From NCBI RefSeq assembly GCF_022370755.2, contig NZ_CP092364.2, positions 2,480,001 through 2,544,000 on the forward strand: a stretch of 64,000 bases of DNA, written 5' to 3'. Made by a program: the position numbers and the translations under genes. Source of the stretch: Mycolicibacterium goodii (GTDB lineage: Bacteria > Actinomycetota > Actinomycetes > Mycobacteriales > Mycobacteriaceae). Below are positions 17,794 through 26,288 of the stretch, one piece after another. Below the pieces are notes generated by a model. That model searched no databases and had not been told where the DNA came from. It saw only the letters and a program-made list of their open reading frames with translations. Positions within the stretch are counted from its first letter, which is position 1. The number at the start of each line of letters is the position of its first letter.

Positions 17794-18018
17794 TCAGCGC
17801 GCCGCCGTATCACCGCTGCCGACAAACTCTTCCTGCCGCCGCTGCTCGCGTCGAGCCGGCCGTGCCGAGCCGCGGAACAACGCCGCCGCGCCGACGACGG
17901 CAGCGGCCCACAACACGACGACAACGACACACAGAATCAGCCAGGCTTGCCACCCGAGGATGGTCGGGCACATATCCATCAGCCAGCGCGATGTCAGCTC
18001 CTCCTCGACCTCTAGCAT
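17794..18018 (-). CDS. Small single-pass membrane protein
   Basis: About 74 residues if started at ATG 18018; the frame is open to 18132. One long hydrophobic helix (AWLILCVVVVVLWAAAVVG) is followed by a basic, Gln/Glu-rich tail. Not recognised with certainty; short one-helix proteins of this layout (SHOCT-like) often accompany copper genes in mycobacteria. Divergent from the two-component system. Confidence 0.5.
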   Translation of the reverse strand: MLEVEEELTSRWLMDMCPTILGWQAWLILCVVVVVLWAAAVVGAAALFRGSARPARREQRRQEEFVGSGDTAAR

Positions 18019-18120
18019 CACCGCGCTGGCAGATGCGCGCGGTACTCGTAATGTGAAGATCTGCTCAAGATCGCGCCGCACCGGCCGCCGCGCGCCGCCC
18101 CAGCAGGCACCATATTGGAC

Positions 18121-18867
18121 ATGGACCTCCATCCGGGTACAGCGCCTGACCAGCCGAAGGGATACCGCGCGCTAGTCGTCGACGACGAACTCCCCCTGGC
18201 CGGAGTCGTGGCCAGCTATCTCGAACGCGAGCAGTTCGAAGCCGTCGTGGCCGGCAACGGCGTCGACGCGATCGCCGTCGCGCGAGACCTCGATCCCGAT
18301 GTGGTCATTCTCGACCTCGGACTGCCCGGCATCGACGGACTCGAAGTCTGCCGACAGCTACGCACGTTCTCCGACGCCTACGTCGTCATGCTCACCGCTC
18401 GTGACACCGAACTCGACACCGTGCTCGGCCTCACCGTTGGCGCCGACGACTACATCACCAAACCATTCAGCCCACGCGAGCTGGTCGCCCGCATTCGGGC
18501 CATGCTGCGCCGACCCCGCATCCTGCAATCAGCCGCAACGTCCACCGAACACGAGGTGGCGCCGCCTCGCCGCTTCGGCGCACTGAGCATCAACGTCGCC
18601 GCCCGCGAGGTACACATCGATGACGAACAGATCCTATTGACCCGCACTGAATTCGACATTCTCGAAGCGCTCTCAGGCCGACCAGGTGTCGTGCTCAGCC
18701 GACGCCAACTACTCGAGATCGTCCACGAAGGCCCCTGGGTCGGCAACGAGCACCTCGTCGACGTCCACATCGGCCACCTGCGCCGCAAACTCGGCGACGA
18801 TGCGGCCAACCCCCGCTACATCAGCACGGTCAGAGGCGTCGGATACCGCATGGGAACCGGACAATGA
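18121..18867 (+). CDS. OmpR-family response regulator
   Basis: About 248 residues. The receiver domain has the acidic pair in VVDDELPLAG, the phospho-acceptor Asp65 in VILDLGLPGIDG and the Lys in DDYITKPFS; the winged helix ends with the standard YISTVRGVGYRMG. ATG 18121 is chosen over TTG 18115. It overlaps the sensor kinase gene by 4 bp. Location between copper genes suggests metal-responsive control (copRS/cusRS or mprAB-like logic), which is inferred from context only. Confidence 0.93.
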   Translation: MDLHPGTAPDQPKGYRALVVDDELPLAGVVASYLEREQFEAVVAGNGVDAIAVARDLDPDVVILDLGLPGIDGLEVCRQLRTFSDAYVVMLTARDTELDTVLGLTVGADDYITKPFSPRELVARIRAMLRRPRILQSAATSTEHEVAPPRRFGALSINVAAREVHIDDEQILLTRTEFDILEALSGRPGVVLSRRQLLEIVHEGPWVGNEHLVDVHIGHLRRKLGDDAANPRYISTVRGVGYRMGTGQ

Positions 18868-20066
18868 CGCACCCGCCGGCATCGACAATCCCCGAACGCC
18901 GATGGTCGCGACGGCGCGGCATCGGCCTGCGCCTACTGGGCGCCCAAGCCATCGTGCTGGCAGCCGGGACCGCCACCACCGCCATCGTGGCCGCCATCGT
19001 CGGCCCGCCCCTGTTCCGCGAACATCTCCACCGCGCCGGAGTGCCGATGAACTCGCTCGAAGAGTTCCACGCCCAAGAGGCCTACGGCTACGCGACTGTG
19101 ATCTCCATCGGCGGGGCTCTCGCCGTGTCCGCCGTGGCTGCATTGGCCGTCAGCTTCTACCTCAGTCGCCGATTGCAACGATCCATCACTGAGGTCGCCT
19201 CCGCCGCCACCGACGTCGCCCAGGGCAACTACGACATCCGCGTCTCACCGCCGCGCCTCGGCGACGACTTCGATGCACTAGCGACCGCTTTCAACCAGAT
19301 GGCCTCGCGATTCCAAACTGTCGATTCGACCCGACAGCGACTCTTCGGAGATCTAGCCCACGAGATCCGCACACCCGTAGCGGTGCTAGAGGCCTACATC
19401 GAAGCACTCGAAGACGGTGTACGGACTCTCACACCGCAGACAACGGCCATGCTGCGCGATCAAACCCGCCGACTAGTACGGTTTTCTGACGACGTGGCCG
19501 CCCTGGCCAAGGCCGAGGAAAGTTCTTTTTCCATGTCACACGCCCATGTCGACGTCGAACGCCTAACGCGCCAGTGCGTGGCCGCCGTGCAGGAACGCTA
19601 CGACAACAAAGGAGTCGCCTTACACATTCGCCTCCAGGACCGACTACCCCAGCTATGGGCTGACGAACAACGGCTGTCCCAAGTACTGGGCAATCTGCTC
19701 GATAACGCGCTGCGGCACACGCCATCGGGCGGATCAGTCGAATTGAGCTGCGTTCGCGACGACCACCGAGTCAAGATCGCTGTCGCCGACACCGGCGACG
19801 GCATCGCCGCAGAGCATCTCGGCCGAGTGTTCGAGCGGTTCTACCGCTCAGATGTCGCCCGTGACCGTGAGCACGGCGGCGCCGGATTAGGCCTCGCGAT
19901 CGCCAAGGCCCTAGTCGAGGGACACGGCGGATCAATCACCGTAGCCAGCGCCGGGCCTAACGCCGGCGCAACCTTCACCGTGCACCTACCGATCACCCCA
20001 CCGCGAAACGAGAACCTGCCAGCATCGCAGCAGGTCTCGCCCGCGCCCAGCCAAACGCACCGGTGA
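18864..20066 (+). CDS. Sensor histidine kinase
   Basis: A 400-residue membrane kinase. TM1 (~20-48) and TM2 (~78-100) flank a very short extracytoplasmic loop of about 30 residues; then HAMP (100-150), HisKA with His166 in FGDLAHEIRTPVAVL, and the ATPase boxes N (LLDNALRHTPSG), G1 (ADTGDGI) and G2 (GGAGLGLAIAK). The small sensor loop has HEHLHRAG, with His residues that might bind metal. Translationally coupled (ATGA) to the response regulator. Convergent with the DUF305 gene. Confidence 0.93.
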   Translation: MTHPPASTIPERRWSRRRGIGLRLLGAQAIVLAAGTATTAIVAAIVGPPLFREHLHRAGVPMNSLEEFHAQEAYGYATVISIGGALAVSAVAALAVSFYLSRRLQRSITEVASAATDVAQGNYDIRVSPPRLGDDFDALATAFNQMASRFQTVDSTRQRLFGDLAHEIRTPVAVLEAYIEALEDGVRTLTPQTTAMLRDQTRRLVRFSDDVAALAKAEESSFSMSHAHVDVERLTRQCVAAVQERYDNKGVALHIRLQDRLPQLWADEQRLSQVLGNLLDNALRHTPSGGSVELSCVRDDHRVKIAVADTGDGIAAEHLGRVFERFYRSDVARDREHGGAGLGLAIAKALVEGHGGSITVASAGPNAGATFTVHLPITPPRNENLPASQQVSPAPSQTHR

Positions 20067-20070
20067 GTAG

Positions 20071-20772
20071 CTACTTATCCAGCATCGCCTGCATCGTGTC
20101 GATCTCGGCCTGCTGCGACGACACGATGTTTCGTGCCATGTCGACCGCCGCCGGGAACTGACCGTTGTCAATCTCCTGCTGCGCCATCATGATTGCGCCC
20201 TTGTGATGCTCAATCATCTGGGTCATAAACAACCGGCTGGCCTCGGCGCCCTGCGCGTTCTGCAGCGCCGCCATGTCGGCCTCCGACATCATGCCGTGGC
20301 CGCCTCCGCCCATACCGGGCATATCACCCATGCCGCCAGGCATCTGATGACCGGGCGTATCCCCCATGCCGCCAGGCATCTGATGACCGGGCGTACCGGT
20401 GCTACTGGGCGCGGGGGTGTCCGACACTCCCCACTGCTCAAGCCATCCCTGCATCTGCTCGATCTCGGGCCACTGAGCATTCTTGATCTCATTGGCGAGC
20501 GACACGACCTCGGGATCGATGCCCTGCTTCCCAAGCAACATGTCGCTCATCTCGATCGCCTGCTGATGATGCGGAATCATCCCCTGCGCGAACATCACAT
20601 CGGCGTCATTATGGGCAGCCTCGCTGCTGGCAGACCCAGCAGACGCCGACGTTGACACCGCAGTCGGGCTCGCGGGAGCCTCAGAATCGGTGCCGCTGTC
20701 CGAACAAGCACCGACCAGCAGGGTCGACGCCGCCAATACCGCGACGCCGGCGCCATATCGTTTGTGCTCCAT
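20071..20772 (-). CDS. DUF305 lipoprotein
   Basis: A 233-residue exported lipoprotein from ATG 20772 with AAGGA upstream. Signal peptide with lipobox LVGAC, then a low-complexity Ser/Ala segment and two DUF305 blocks: DVMFAQGMIPHHQQAIEMSDM (residues ~58-78) and FMTQMIEHHKGAIMMAQQEI near the end. The HH pairs and Met residues are likely metal ligands. Between them a TPGHQMPGGMGD unit is tandemly repeated and followed by a Met/Gly/His-rich run. DUF305 proteins are common beside copper genes. Confidence 0.9.
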   Translation of the reverse strand: MEHKRYGAGVAVLAASTLLVGACSDSGTDSEAPASPTAVSTSASAGSASSEAAHNDADVMFAQGMIPHHQQAIEMSDMLLGKQGIDPEVVSLANEIKNAQWPEIEQMQGWLEQWGVSDTPAPSSTGTPGHQMPGGMGDTPGHQMPGGMGDMPGMGGGGHGMMSEADMAALQNAQGAEASRLFMTQMIEHHKGAIMMAQQEIDNGQFPAAVDMARNIVSSQQAEIDTMQAMLDK

Positions 20773-20971
20773 CGCACATCCTTCCTCGGAACTCAAATTT
20801 CGCTTCCACGCGGCAAATATCTCGCCGCCTACATCCAGCCTCAAGAACCCACATATGGCTCGGTTCGGGTTTCGATGAAGATTTGATGAAGACGACGCAG
20901 CGACACCAGCGGGCGGCAGCACACCACTCACAACGCCGCGCCGCTGCCCCAATGCTCGCGACCTACTATGG

Positions 20972-20983
20972 CTCTACGTAGAG
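20972..20983. promoter_or_regulatory. Palindrome upstream of decayed lipoprotein gene
   Basis: CTCTACGTAGAG, a perfect 12-bp palindrome 17 bp before the ATG at 21000, on top of the region where promoter and ribosome binding site (GGGAGG) lie. Possibly an operator for a metal regulator; no protein can be assigned. Confidence 0.35.
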
Positions 20984-20999
20984 GAGCCGCACCGGGAGG

Positions 21000-21490
21000 A
21001 TGCGTGTGAAGATCGGCAAGATCATCGCTCTAAGTTTGGCCGGAGCGCTCGCGGTTGCCTGCTCGTCGACAGCTCCCCCTGAGAGCGCCCGCCGTGGTGC
21101 CCGGAATGGTGCACAACCACGGGCTCGGCATGGACCCGGCCGACGGAAAATGCTACGTTGCAACGTAATTACGGTCCCCAGACGGCGGAAGGTGATCAAC
21201 CCCGACAGCGAGTCAGCGAGCTAGCCCAAGACCCTATGGGCTGCAGCGTCGCCCGACCCGGCGAATTTCTCGCTAGAGGCCACCCAGATCCCACCAATAG
21301 CCAACAACCTCCCCACCTCGGCCTGATCAAAAGCACCAACGCAGGCCGAACCTGGGAATCCCAGTCGCTGCAGGGCGGCGCAGATATTCACGCGCTCAAG
21401 TACCGCCACGGACGCGTCTGCGGACATGACAGCCAGTCAGGCAACGTTGTAGTCAGCCGCGACGAACATTCCTGGCAGCGGCGAGCCCAG
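21000..21490 (+). pseudogene. BNR/sialidase-like (F510_1955-type) lipoprotein, frameshifted
   Basis: An intact start (GGGAGG then ATG 21000) encodes a signal peptide with lipobox AVACS. The frame then breaks; the second frame reads AVVPGMVHNHGLGMDPADGK, and the third reads RPGEFLARGHPDP..., HLGLIKSTNAGRTWESQSLQ, DIHALKYRHGRV. These are consecutive parts of the beta-propeller lipoproteins with Asp-box repeats (STNAGRTW). At least two frameshifts; the gene ends by fusion with an arsC fragment. Confidence 0.65.
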
Positions 21491-21690
21491 GTCCCTCGCC
21501 GCCATGGCCGAAGTCGGCGTCGACATCAGCAGGGGATACCCCAAACCCTGGTCCGAAGAAATCGTCGCGGCCGCCGACATGATCATCACCATGGGCTGCG
21601 GCGACGCCTGCCCCATCTTTCCCGGAAAACGCTGCGAGAACTGGAAACTCCCTGACCCGACCGGCCAAGGCCTCGACCCATCCTCAGCCA
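21480..21690 (+). pseudogene. Arsenate reductase (ArsC, LMW-phosphatase type) C-terminal fragment
   Basis: The frame reads AAMAEVGVDISRGYPKPW, then AADMIITMGCGDACPIFPGK and ENWKLPDPTGQG, the second half of the thioredoxin/mycothiol-type arsenate reductase with the MGCGDACP loop and the DP general-acid motif. The N-terminal CX5R phosphate loop is missing, so it cannot work. It is joined directly to the sialidase-like fragment without a gap. Confidence 0.75.
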
Positions 21691-22143
21691 GGATAAGCGC
21701 CCTGCGGCGGGTACGCGAAGGCGAAGCCTGCAGGAATGCCGCCGAACATCAAGATCGATGCAAGTCAGCTGTAAGCACCAAAAGCTGGCCCCGCATCAAT
21801 ACACGCCTCTGATGACCAGCGACAAGCGTCCCCGAACTCGCACCTCGCTAGCACGCACCGGTACCAACAGCCACACCTGCAGCGAGTCGTTGGAGCCCAT
21901 CCATGCGCAGTCACGGCCGGCGCCGACGTATCGAACCGTCTCGCCTGTCTGGCGGACATGCCGTCGACGCCTTGCGCGTTGCCGCAGCGACATCATGCCG
22001 TCGCGTGACATGCATGGCGTGGTCAGTACGTCCCGCTCTGGGAACGCGCCAGAGAACGCGCCGTCGCGCTACGAAATTCAGCCGAACGCATCCACACCGC
22101 CTTTGGACGCTTGCCCCTCCTCAACGGCAACGCCTCCGCGTAT

Positions 22144-22159
22144 CGTCACAGTGACGAAT
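22144..22159 (+). repeat. 16-bp palindromic motif, copy B
   Basis: CGTCACAGTGACGAAT, identical and in the same orientation as copies at 12599 and 22321. Copies A and B also agree in part beyond the motif (TGACCT versus CAACCT). Confidence 0.85.
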
Positions 22160-22320
22160 CAACCTCCGCCGCGGCCCGGCTTCGATGTGTCGTGTCATCG
22201 TGCTTCGGCCCGGCCGCGCGGGCTCGCCCCGTCGAGCTCCTTGGGTATTTTGGCGGCCGACTTGCGTCAGTCGCATCGGAACCCGCTCCCGCGCCAGTGG
22301 GCCGATTGTCGCCAGCATTA

Positions 22321-22336
22321 CGTCACAGTGACGAAT
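22321..22336 (+). repeat. 16-bp palindromic motif, copy C
   Basis: CGTCACAGTGACGAAT, third direct copy, 50 bp from the stop of the minus-strand tetR gene and so at the outer boundary of the island. Confidence 0.85.
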
Positions 22337-22387
22337 TACACTGCACTGCAAGCGTTTTGAGAGCCGCGAGTTCCCGACCGCCCCATG

Positions 22388-22999
22388 TCAGGCTCCGGCG
22401 CCGTTGCCGCCGAATTCTGTGGCCAGCGGGAGAAAGATGTTGTCAACGATCTCAAGGATGGTCTCGGTCGGCACCGCGGTCATGGTCATCAGCAGTTCGT
22501 GACGCACGAGGTCGGTCGGCAGTGAGACGATGCGGGCCGGAGGCGCCGTCGCGAGCTCACCTCGGCTGATCGCGCGCTGCACAATGGTCTCCATTGCGCT
22601 CGGCCCATCGGGTACGAACAGGTCGCGAAGTTGCTGGGGCGACCCTTGCGTTTCGTTGAAGTAAGCGCCGAATCGTGCTGCGATAAGGCCGATGATGCGG
22701 GATCGCCGGTTGTTGAACTCGCTCAGGACGGCCACGACATCACCACGCAGGGACCCGGTGTCCGGAACCGGGATCCTGTCGATCTCACCGCGGTACCGGA
22801 GCACTGCTTTCAGCAGGTCCAGTCTCGAGGGCCACCGTCGATACAGAACCGATCGGGCCGAGCCCGACCGCGTGGCGACCGCTTCGATCGTGAAGCCTTC
22901 GTAACCGGCCTCGATGAGCTGATCCCAGCCCGCTTGCAAGATCGCGGCCTCCAGCGCCGAACCACGCCGGCGTTGCCCGGTAGAACCTTTAGAGGACAC
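22388..22999 (-). CDS. TetR/AcrR-family regulator
   Basis: A 203-residue repressor from GTG 22999. The DNA-binding part reads AAILQAGWDQLIEAGYEGFT, EAVATRSGSARSVLYRRWPSR; the C-terminal half is a helical TetR_C-type ligand domain. It is divergent from an FAD monooxygenase-MFS operon, the usual layout for a drug- or xenobiotic-responsive repressor. No perfect operator palindrome was found in the 133-bp spacer. Confidence 0.9.
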   Translation of the reverse strand: MSSKGSTGQRRRGSALEAAILQAGWDQLIEAGYEGFTIEAVATRSGSARSVLYRRWPSRLDLLKAVLRYRGEIDRIPVPDTGSLRGDVVAVLSEFNNRRSRIIGLIAARFGAYFNETQGSPQQLRDLFVPDGPSAMETIVQRAISRGELATAPPARIVSLPTDLVRHELLMTMTAVPTETILEIVDNIFLPLATEFGGNGAGA

Positions 23000-23132
23000 T
23001 TGCGTAGCTTACCGCACCTGTGTACCGTCCCACATAAGCAACATCTGTGTATCTAATTTTCCTTGCTTGATGGTCTCATCGGTTCACGAACCGGTGGCAA
23101 GGTCTTGTCAATCAACAGAATTGGGAGACGCC

Positions 23133-24362
23133 ATGACGTGTCGCAGCGTCTTGATCAGCGGTGCCGGCATCGCCGGGCCCGTCGTCGCCTTCTGGCTCGC
23201 GGAGGCGGGGTGGGAGGTCACTGTCGTCGAGCGTGCCGAGCAACTGCGCACCAGTGGATACCCGGTCGACATTCGCGGCGCTGCAGTCGAAGTCGTCGAT
23301 CGAATGGGGCTTTCCCGCCAGATGGCCGCGAACCTCCATCGGCACGTTCCGATGGACTTTCTCACTCCCGGCGGGCGTCGGATGTCCCGATTGGATCTTG
23401 GCCGAACCATCAATGACTCAGACGCCGGTGACATCGAGATCACCCGAGGTGTACTCACCCGCATCCTCTTCGACGCCTGCGCCGACCGGGTCGACTACGT
23501 GTTCGGAGAGACCATCACCGCATTGACTCCCACCGAAACCGGCGTCGACGCCACCTTCAGTCGTCGCCCTCCTCAGACGTTCGACGTGGTGCTCGGAGCC
23601 GACGGGATCCACTCGAAGGTACGCGCGCTGGCTTTCGGTGAAGAAGAGCGATACCTCCGCCATCTCGGGCCCTACGTGGCCATATGGAATATGGCGAATG
23701 AAATATTCGCTCCGGCAACTGGTTACATATACTCGTATCCTGGGCGCACCGCGATGGTGGAACGTCCCGCCGATGGCGGCGAGGCACGCGTGTACCTGAC
23801 ATTCGTTCATCCTGCTCCGGGCACCGTGAACCGACACGACATCAACGACATCGTTGCCGAGTTGCGCCGCGCGTTCACTGAAGACCGTTGGCGCACCAAC
23901 GAAGTCATCGACACACTGCCTGACGCCGACGACCTCTACTTCGACACCGTCAGTCAGGTCCGCATGGATCGCTGGAGTTCCGGTCGGGTCGCACTCGTGG
24001 GCGACGCCGCGTACGCGCCGGCGTTCCTGTCCGGACAGGGCACCAGCATCGCGATCGCCGGCGCATACGTATTGGCCAGCGAGCTGATTCGTCATGAACA
24101 ACCAGAAACGGCGTTCGGGGCGTATGAACACCGAGTGCGCGATTACGTGACACGGAACCAGAACCTGGCGTTGCGCACCGACTCCATCGTGCTGTCACGC
24201 ACCCGCGGACAACTGCTGCGCCGCAATATCATGGTGATGGCGCTGCCGGGGCTGCAGCGACTCGGGCTCGATCGGTTGCTGCATACCGAGCGTCGAGCAG
24301 CCACAACTGATTTGTCCCTCTCCGACCAGGACCTTCGGCGCTGCGCGAGTCGACAGACGTGA
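23133..24362 (+). CDS. FAD-dependent aromatic/drug monooxygenase
   Basis: Class A flavin monooxygenase, 409 residues, from ATG 23133 with GGGAGA upstream. The Rossmann GAGIAGPVVAFWLAEAG and ERAEQ motif bind FAD, LGADGIHSKVR is the DG fingerprint, and GDAAYAPAFLSGQGTS is the ribityl-binding GD motif. The nearest functional types are TetX-like and rifampicin/tetracycline-modifying enzymes; substrate unknown. The stop overlaps the MFS start, so modification and export are co-expressed. Confidence 0.9.
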   Translation: MTCRSVLISGAGIAGPVVAFWLAEAGWEVTVVERAEQLRTSGYPVDIRGAAVEVVDRMGLSRQMAANLHRHVPMDFLTPGGRRMSRLDLGRTINDSDAGDIEITRGVLTRILFDACADRVDYVFGETITALTPTETGVDATFSRRPPQTFDVVLGADGIHSKVRALAFGEEERYLRHLGPYVAIWNMANEIFAPATGYIYSYPGRTAMVERPADGGEARVYLTFVHPAPGTVNRHDINDIVAELRRAFTEDRWRTNEVIDTLPDADDLYFDTVSQVRMDRWSSGRVALVGDAAYAPAFLSGQGTSIAIAGAYVLASELIRHEQPETAFGAYEHRVRDYVTRNQNLALRTDSIVLSRTRGQLLRRNIMVMALPGLQRLGLDRLLHTERRAATTDLSLSDQDLRRCASRQT

Positions 24363-25840
24363 ACGTCACGCTGGACAATTCCTCCGCCGGGGCACAAGAG
24401 AACCGCTGGAGTAAGCGACTGCTCGTCTGGGCGGCAGTCCTCATCCTCGCCAACGTCCTTGCCGATGTGGTGATCGGCTCGCCACTGATGATCATGCCGC
24501 AGCTGCTGGATCGTTTCGATACCGATCAAGCCGCGTGGCTGAATACCAGCGCAATGCTGGCCGGGGCGATTTGGTCGCCGCTTCTGGCCAAGAGCTCCGA
24601 CGTATTCGGAAAGCGCCGCGTCCTCGTCGGGACATTGGTTCTGGCGTGTGCAGGAGCCGTGGTCTGCCTTGCCGCACCCAACCTCTGGATATTCTTGATC
24701 GGCCGATTCCTCCAAGGTGCGGCCTTCGCAGCCGTATTCCTCACCGTCGCGCTCGTCCGTCAGATCTGCGCGCCGCAGGTGGCGATGGCCCTCGTCGGGC
24801 TCCTGACGTCCGGTGCGTCGATCGTCGGAATCGTCGAACCGTTCCTGATGAAACCGATCATCGACGAATTCGGTCACCAGAGCGTGTTCGTCGCTGCGGC
24901 GGTGCTTGCCGCCGCGGCAGCGATCTGCGTGCACTGCTTCGTCCCCGAGTCCCCGATTCGCACCGCCGCCCGAATCGATGTGGCTGGGGCCCTGTTGCTG
25001 GGTGGCGGACTCGGCGCAGTACTGACCTACGTCAGTCTTGGGCAGGCGGTGGGATGGCTGGACGGTCGCATGATCGCGGTGCTGGCGGCGGGTACTGCCG
25101 CGCTGGCCTGCTGGGCTCTCTCAGCCCTCCGAATTGACGAACCCATCATCGACATCCGAGCACTGCGTCGTCCGATGCTGCTGACACTGTTGGCGCTGCT
25201 GTTGGCGGCGGGATCTTTTCGGAGCATGCTGCAACTGACGAGCATCGTCGCCCAGGTGCCCGCGGAACTCGGGCTCGGTTACGGGCTGGGCGACGGGGAG
25301 GCGATCGCACTGCTGCTCGCGGCACCGAATCTCGGCATCGTTGTCGGCGGTGTATGCGCCGGATGGCTCGCCGGGCGGCGGCCCGGTCCCGCTCTCCCCC
25401 TGTTCGGCGCGATCGCCGTCGGTACGGTGGCGACGTTCACGATGCTGGTCGGGGTGTCGGTACTTCCGCTGGCGGTCATCTGCGCCGCGGCGCTCGGCGT
25501 AGCCGCCGGCGCGATCAGCGCGTCCGGCTACAACCTGGCGGTCGACATCGTGGCTCCCGGGCAACAGGGCACGATCGCCGGCCTGGTGTCGGTGGTGCTC
25601 GCCCTCGGCTCGGTCGTGTTCAATTTCGCCGGTGGCGAGGTGCTCAAAGCCACCAAGATAGCCGGCACGGTCGCAGGCGGCGCCCCGGTGAGCACAGCGG
25701 CGGGCATATACCTGTATGTCGCCATGGCCGGTGCGCTGTTCGCCCTCGCAGCGATTCCCGCGATCATGCTGGCTCGAGACGCGATGTCGGTAACGCGCAC
25801 GAGGCTCAGGACAGTCGGTGAAACGAGATTCCGTGATTGA
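24359..25840 (+). CDS. MFS efflux transporter
   Basis: A 493-residue, roughly 14-helix carrier of the DHA2 type, starting at GTG 24359 inside the monooxygenase stop. N-terminal helix LLVWAAVLILANVLADVVIG, motif-A-like SSDVFGKRRV after helix 2, and a C-terminal helix pair with the loop AGTVAGGAPVS. Probably exports the substrate or product of the neighbouring monooxygenase under control of the divergent TetR protein. Confidence 0.88.
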   Translation: MNVTLDNSSAGAQENRWSKRLLVWAAVLILANVLADVVIGSPLMIMPQLLDRFDTDQAAWLNTSAMLAGAIWSPLLAKSSDVFGKRRVLVGTLVLACAGAVVCLAAPNLWIFLIGRFLQGAAFAAVFLTVALVRQICAPQVAMALVGLLTSGASIVGIVEPFLMKPIIDEFGHQSVFVAAAVLAAAAAICVHCFVPESPIRTAARIDVAGALLLGGGLGAVLTYVSLGQAVGWLDGRMIAVLAAGTAALACWALSALRIDEPIIDIRALRRPMLLTLLALLLAAGSFRSMLQLTSIVAQVPAELGLGYGLGDGEAIALLLAAPNLGIVVGGVCAGWLAGRRPGPALPLFGAIAVGTVATFTMLVGVSVLPLAVICAAALGVAAGAISASGYNLAVDIVAPGQQGTIAGLVSVVLALGSVVFNFAGGEVLKATKIAGTVAGGAPVSTAAGIYLYVAMAGALFALAAIPAIMLARDAMSVTRTRLRTVGETRFRD

Positions 25841-25937
25841 AACGGCTGCGCCGCAGCCAACTTGGGCTCGGTGAATGGCTCTGACCGGCAGATTGGCCGG
25901 TGGTAGCGTCGCGGGTATGCGACGTGAGGTTCGCACC

Positions 25938-26276
25938 ATGCTCGTACCACAGCGTCGACGCCTTCTTGTCGCGTCGACGCGCATCGCACTGGTGGTCGGT
26001 GTACTCATATCGAGTGCCGGCTGCGCCGCCGCTGCGGATCAGTTCGCTGAGTCGGAAGAGCCGATGACGACGTTGCCGGTCCCGGCGAACATCCCCCCGT
26101 TCCCGCTGCCTGACGGCATCCCGGTCGTGCCGCTTCCGGACGCGGTCCCGCGCGTCGAGATGCCCAACGACATCCCGCGGGTCCAGGCTCCGGCCGAGGT
26201 GCCGCGAGCTCAGCTACCGGCCGACATCCCCCGCGTCCCGTTGCCATCCGCCATTCCCCCGATCGTGTTCCCGTGA
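25938..26276 (+). CDS. Exported proline-rich 9-residue-repeat protein
   Basis: A 112-residue protein if started at ATG 25938, which has GTGAGG 9 bp upstream (an upstream ATG lies at 25917). A basic, hydrophobic leader ends SSAGC, close to a lipobox. The rest is built of seven tandem 9-residue units of pattern xxPxx(I/V)Pxx, such as PLPDGIPVV, PLPDAVPRV, EMPNDIPRV and QLPADIPRV. Such regular Pro spacing suggests an extended polyproline-II-like rod on the cell surface. Not recognised as a named family. Confidence 0.7.
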   Translation: MLVPQRRRLLVASTRIALVVGVLISSAGCAAAADQFAESEEPMTTLPVPANIPPFPLPDGIPVVPLPDAVPRVEMPNDIPRVQAPAEVPRAQLPADIPRVPLPSAIPPIVFP

Positions 26277-26288
26277 GCAGCGATCGTT

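Larger units (their letters stand above)
21691..22387. other. Gene-free right edge of the island
   Basis: No gene supported on either strand. It contains two of the three 16-bp palindromic motifs, 177 bp apart, and otherwise featureless sequence. Confidence 0.5.

Noticed and set aside
20310..20400. Short tandem repeat as a CRISPR or minisatellite array
   Set aside because: It is in frame in the DUF305 gene and has only two units; no spacers.
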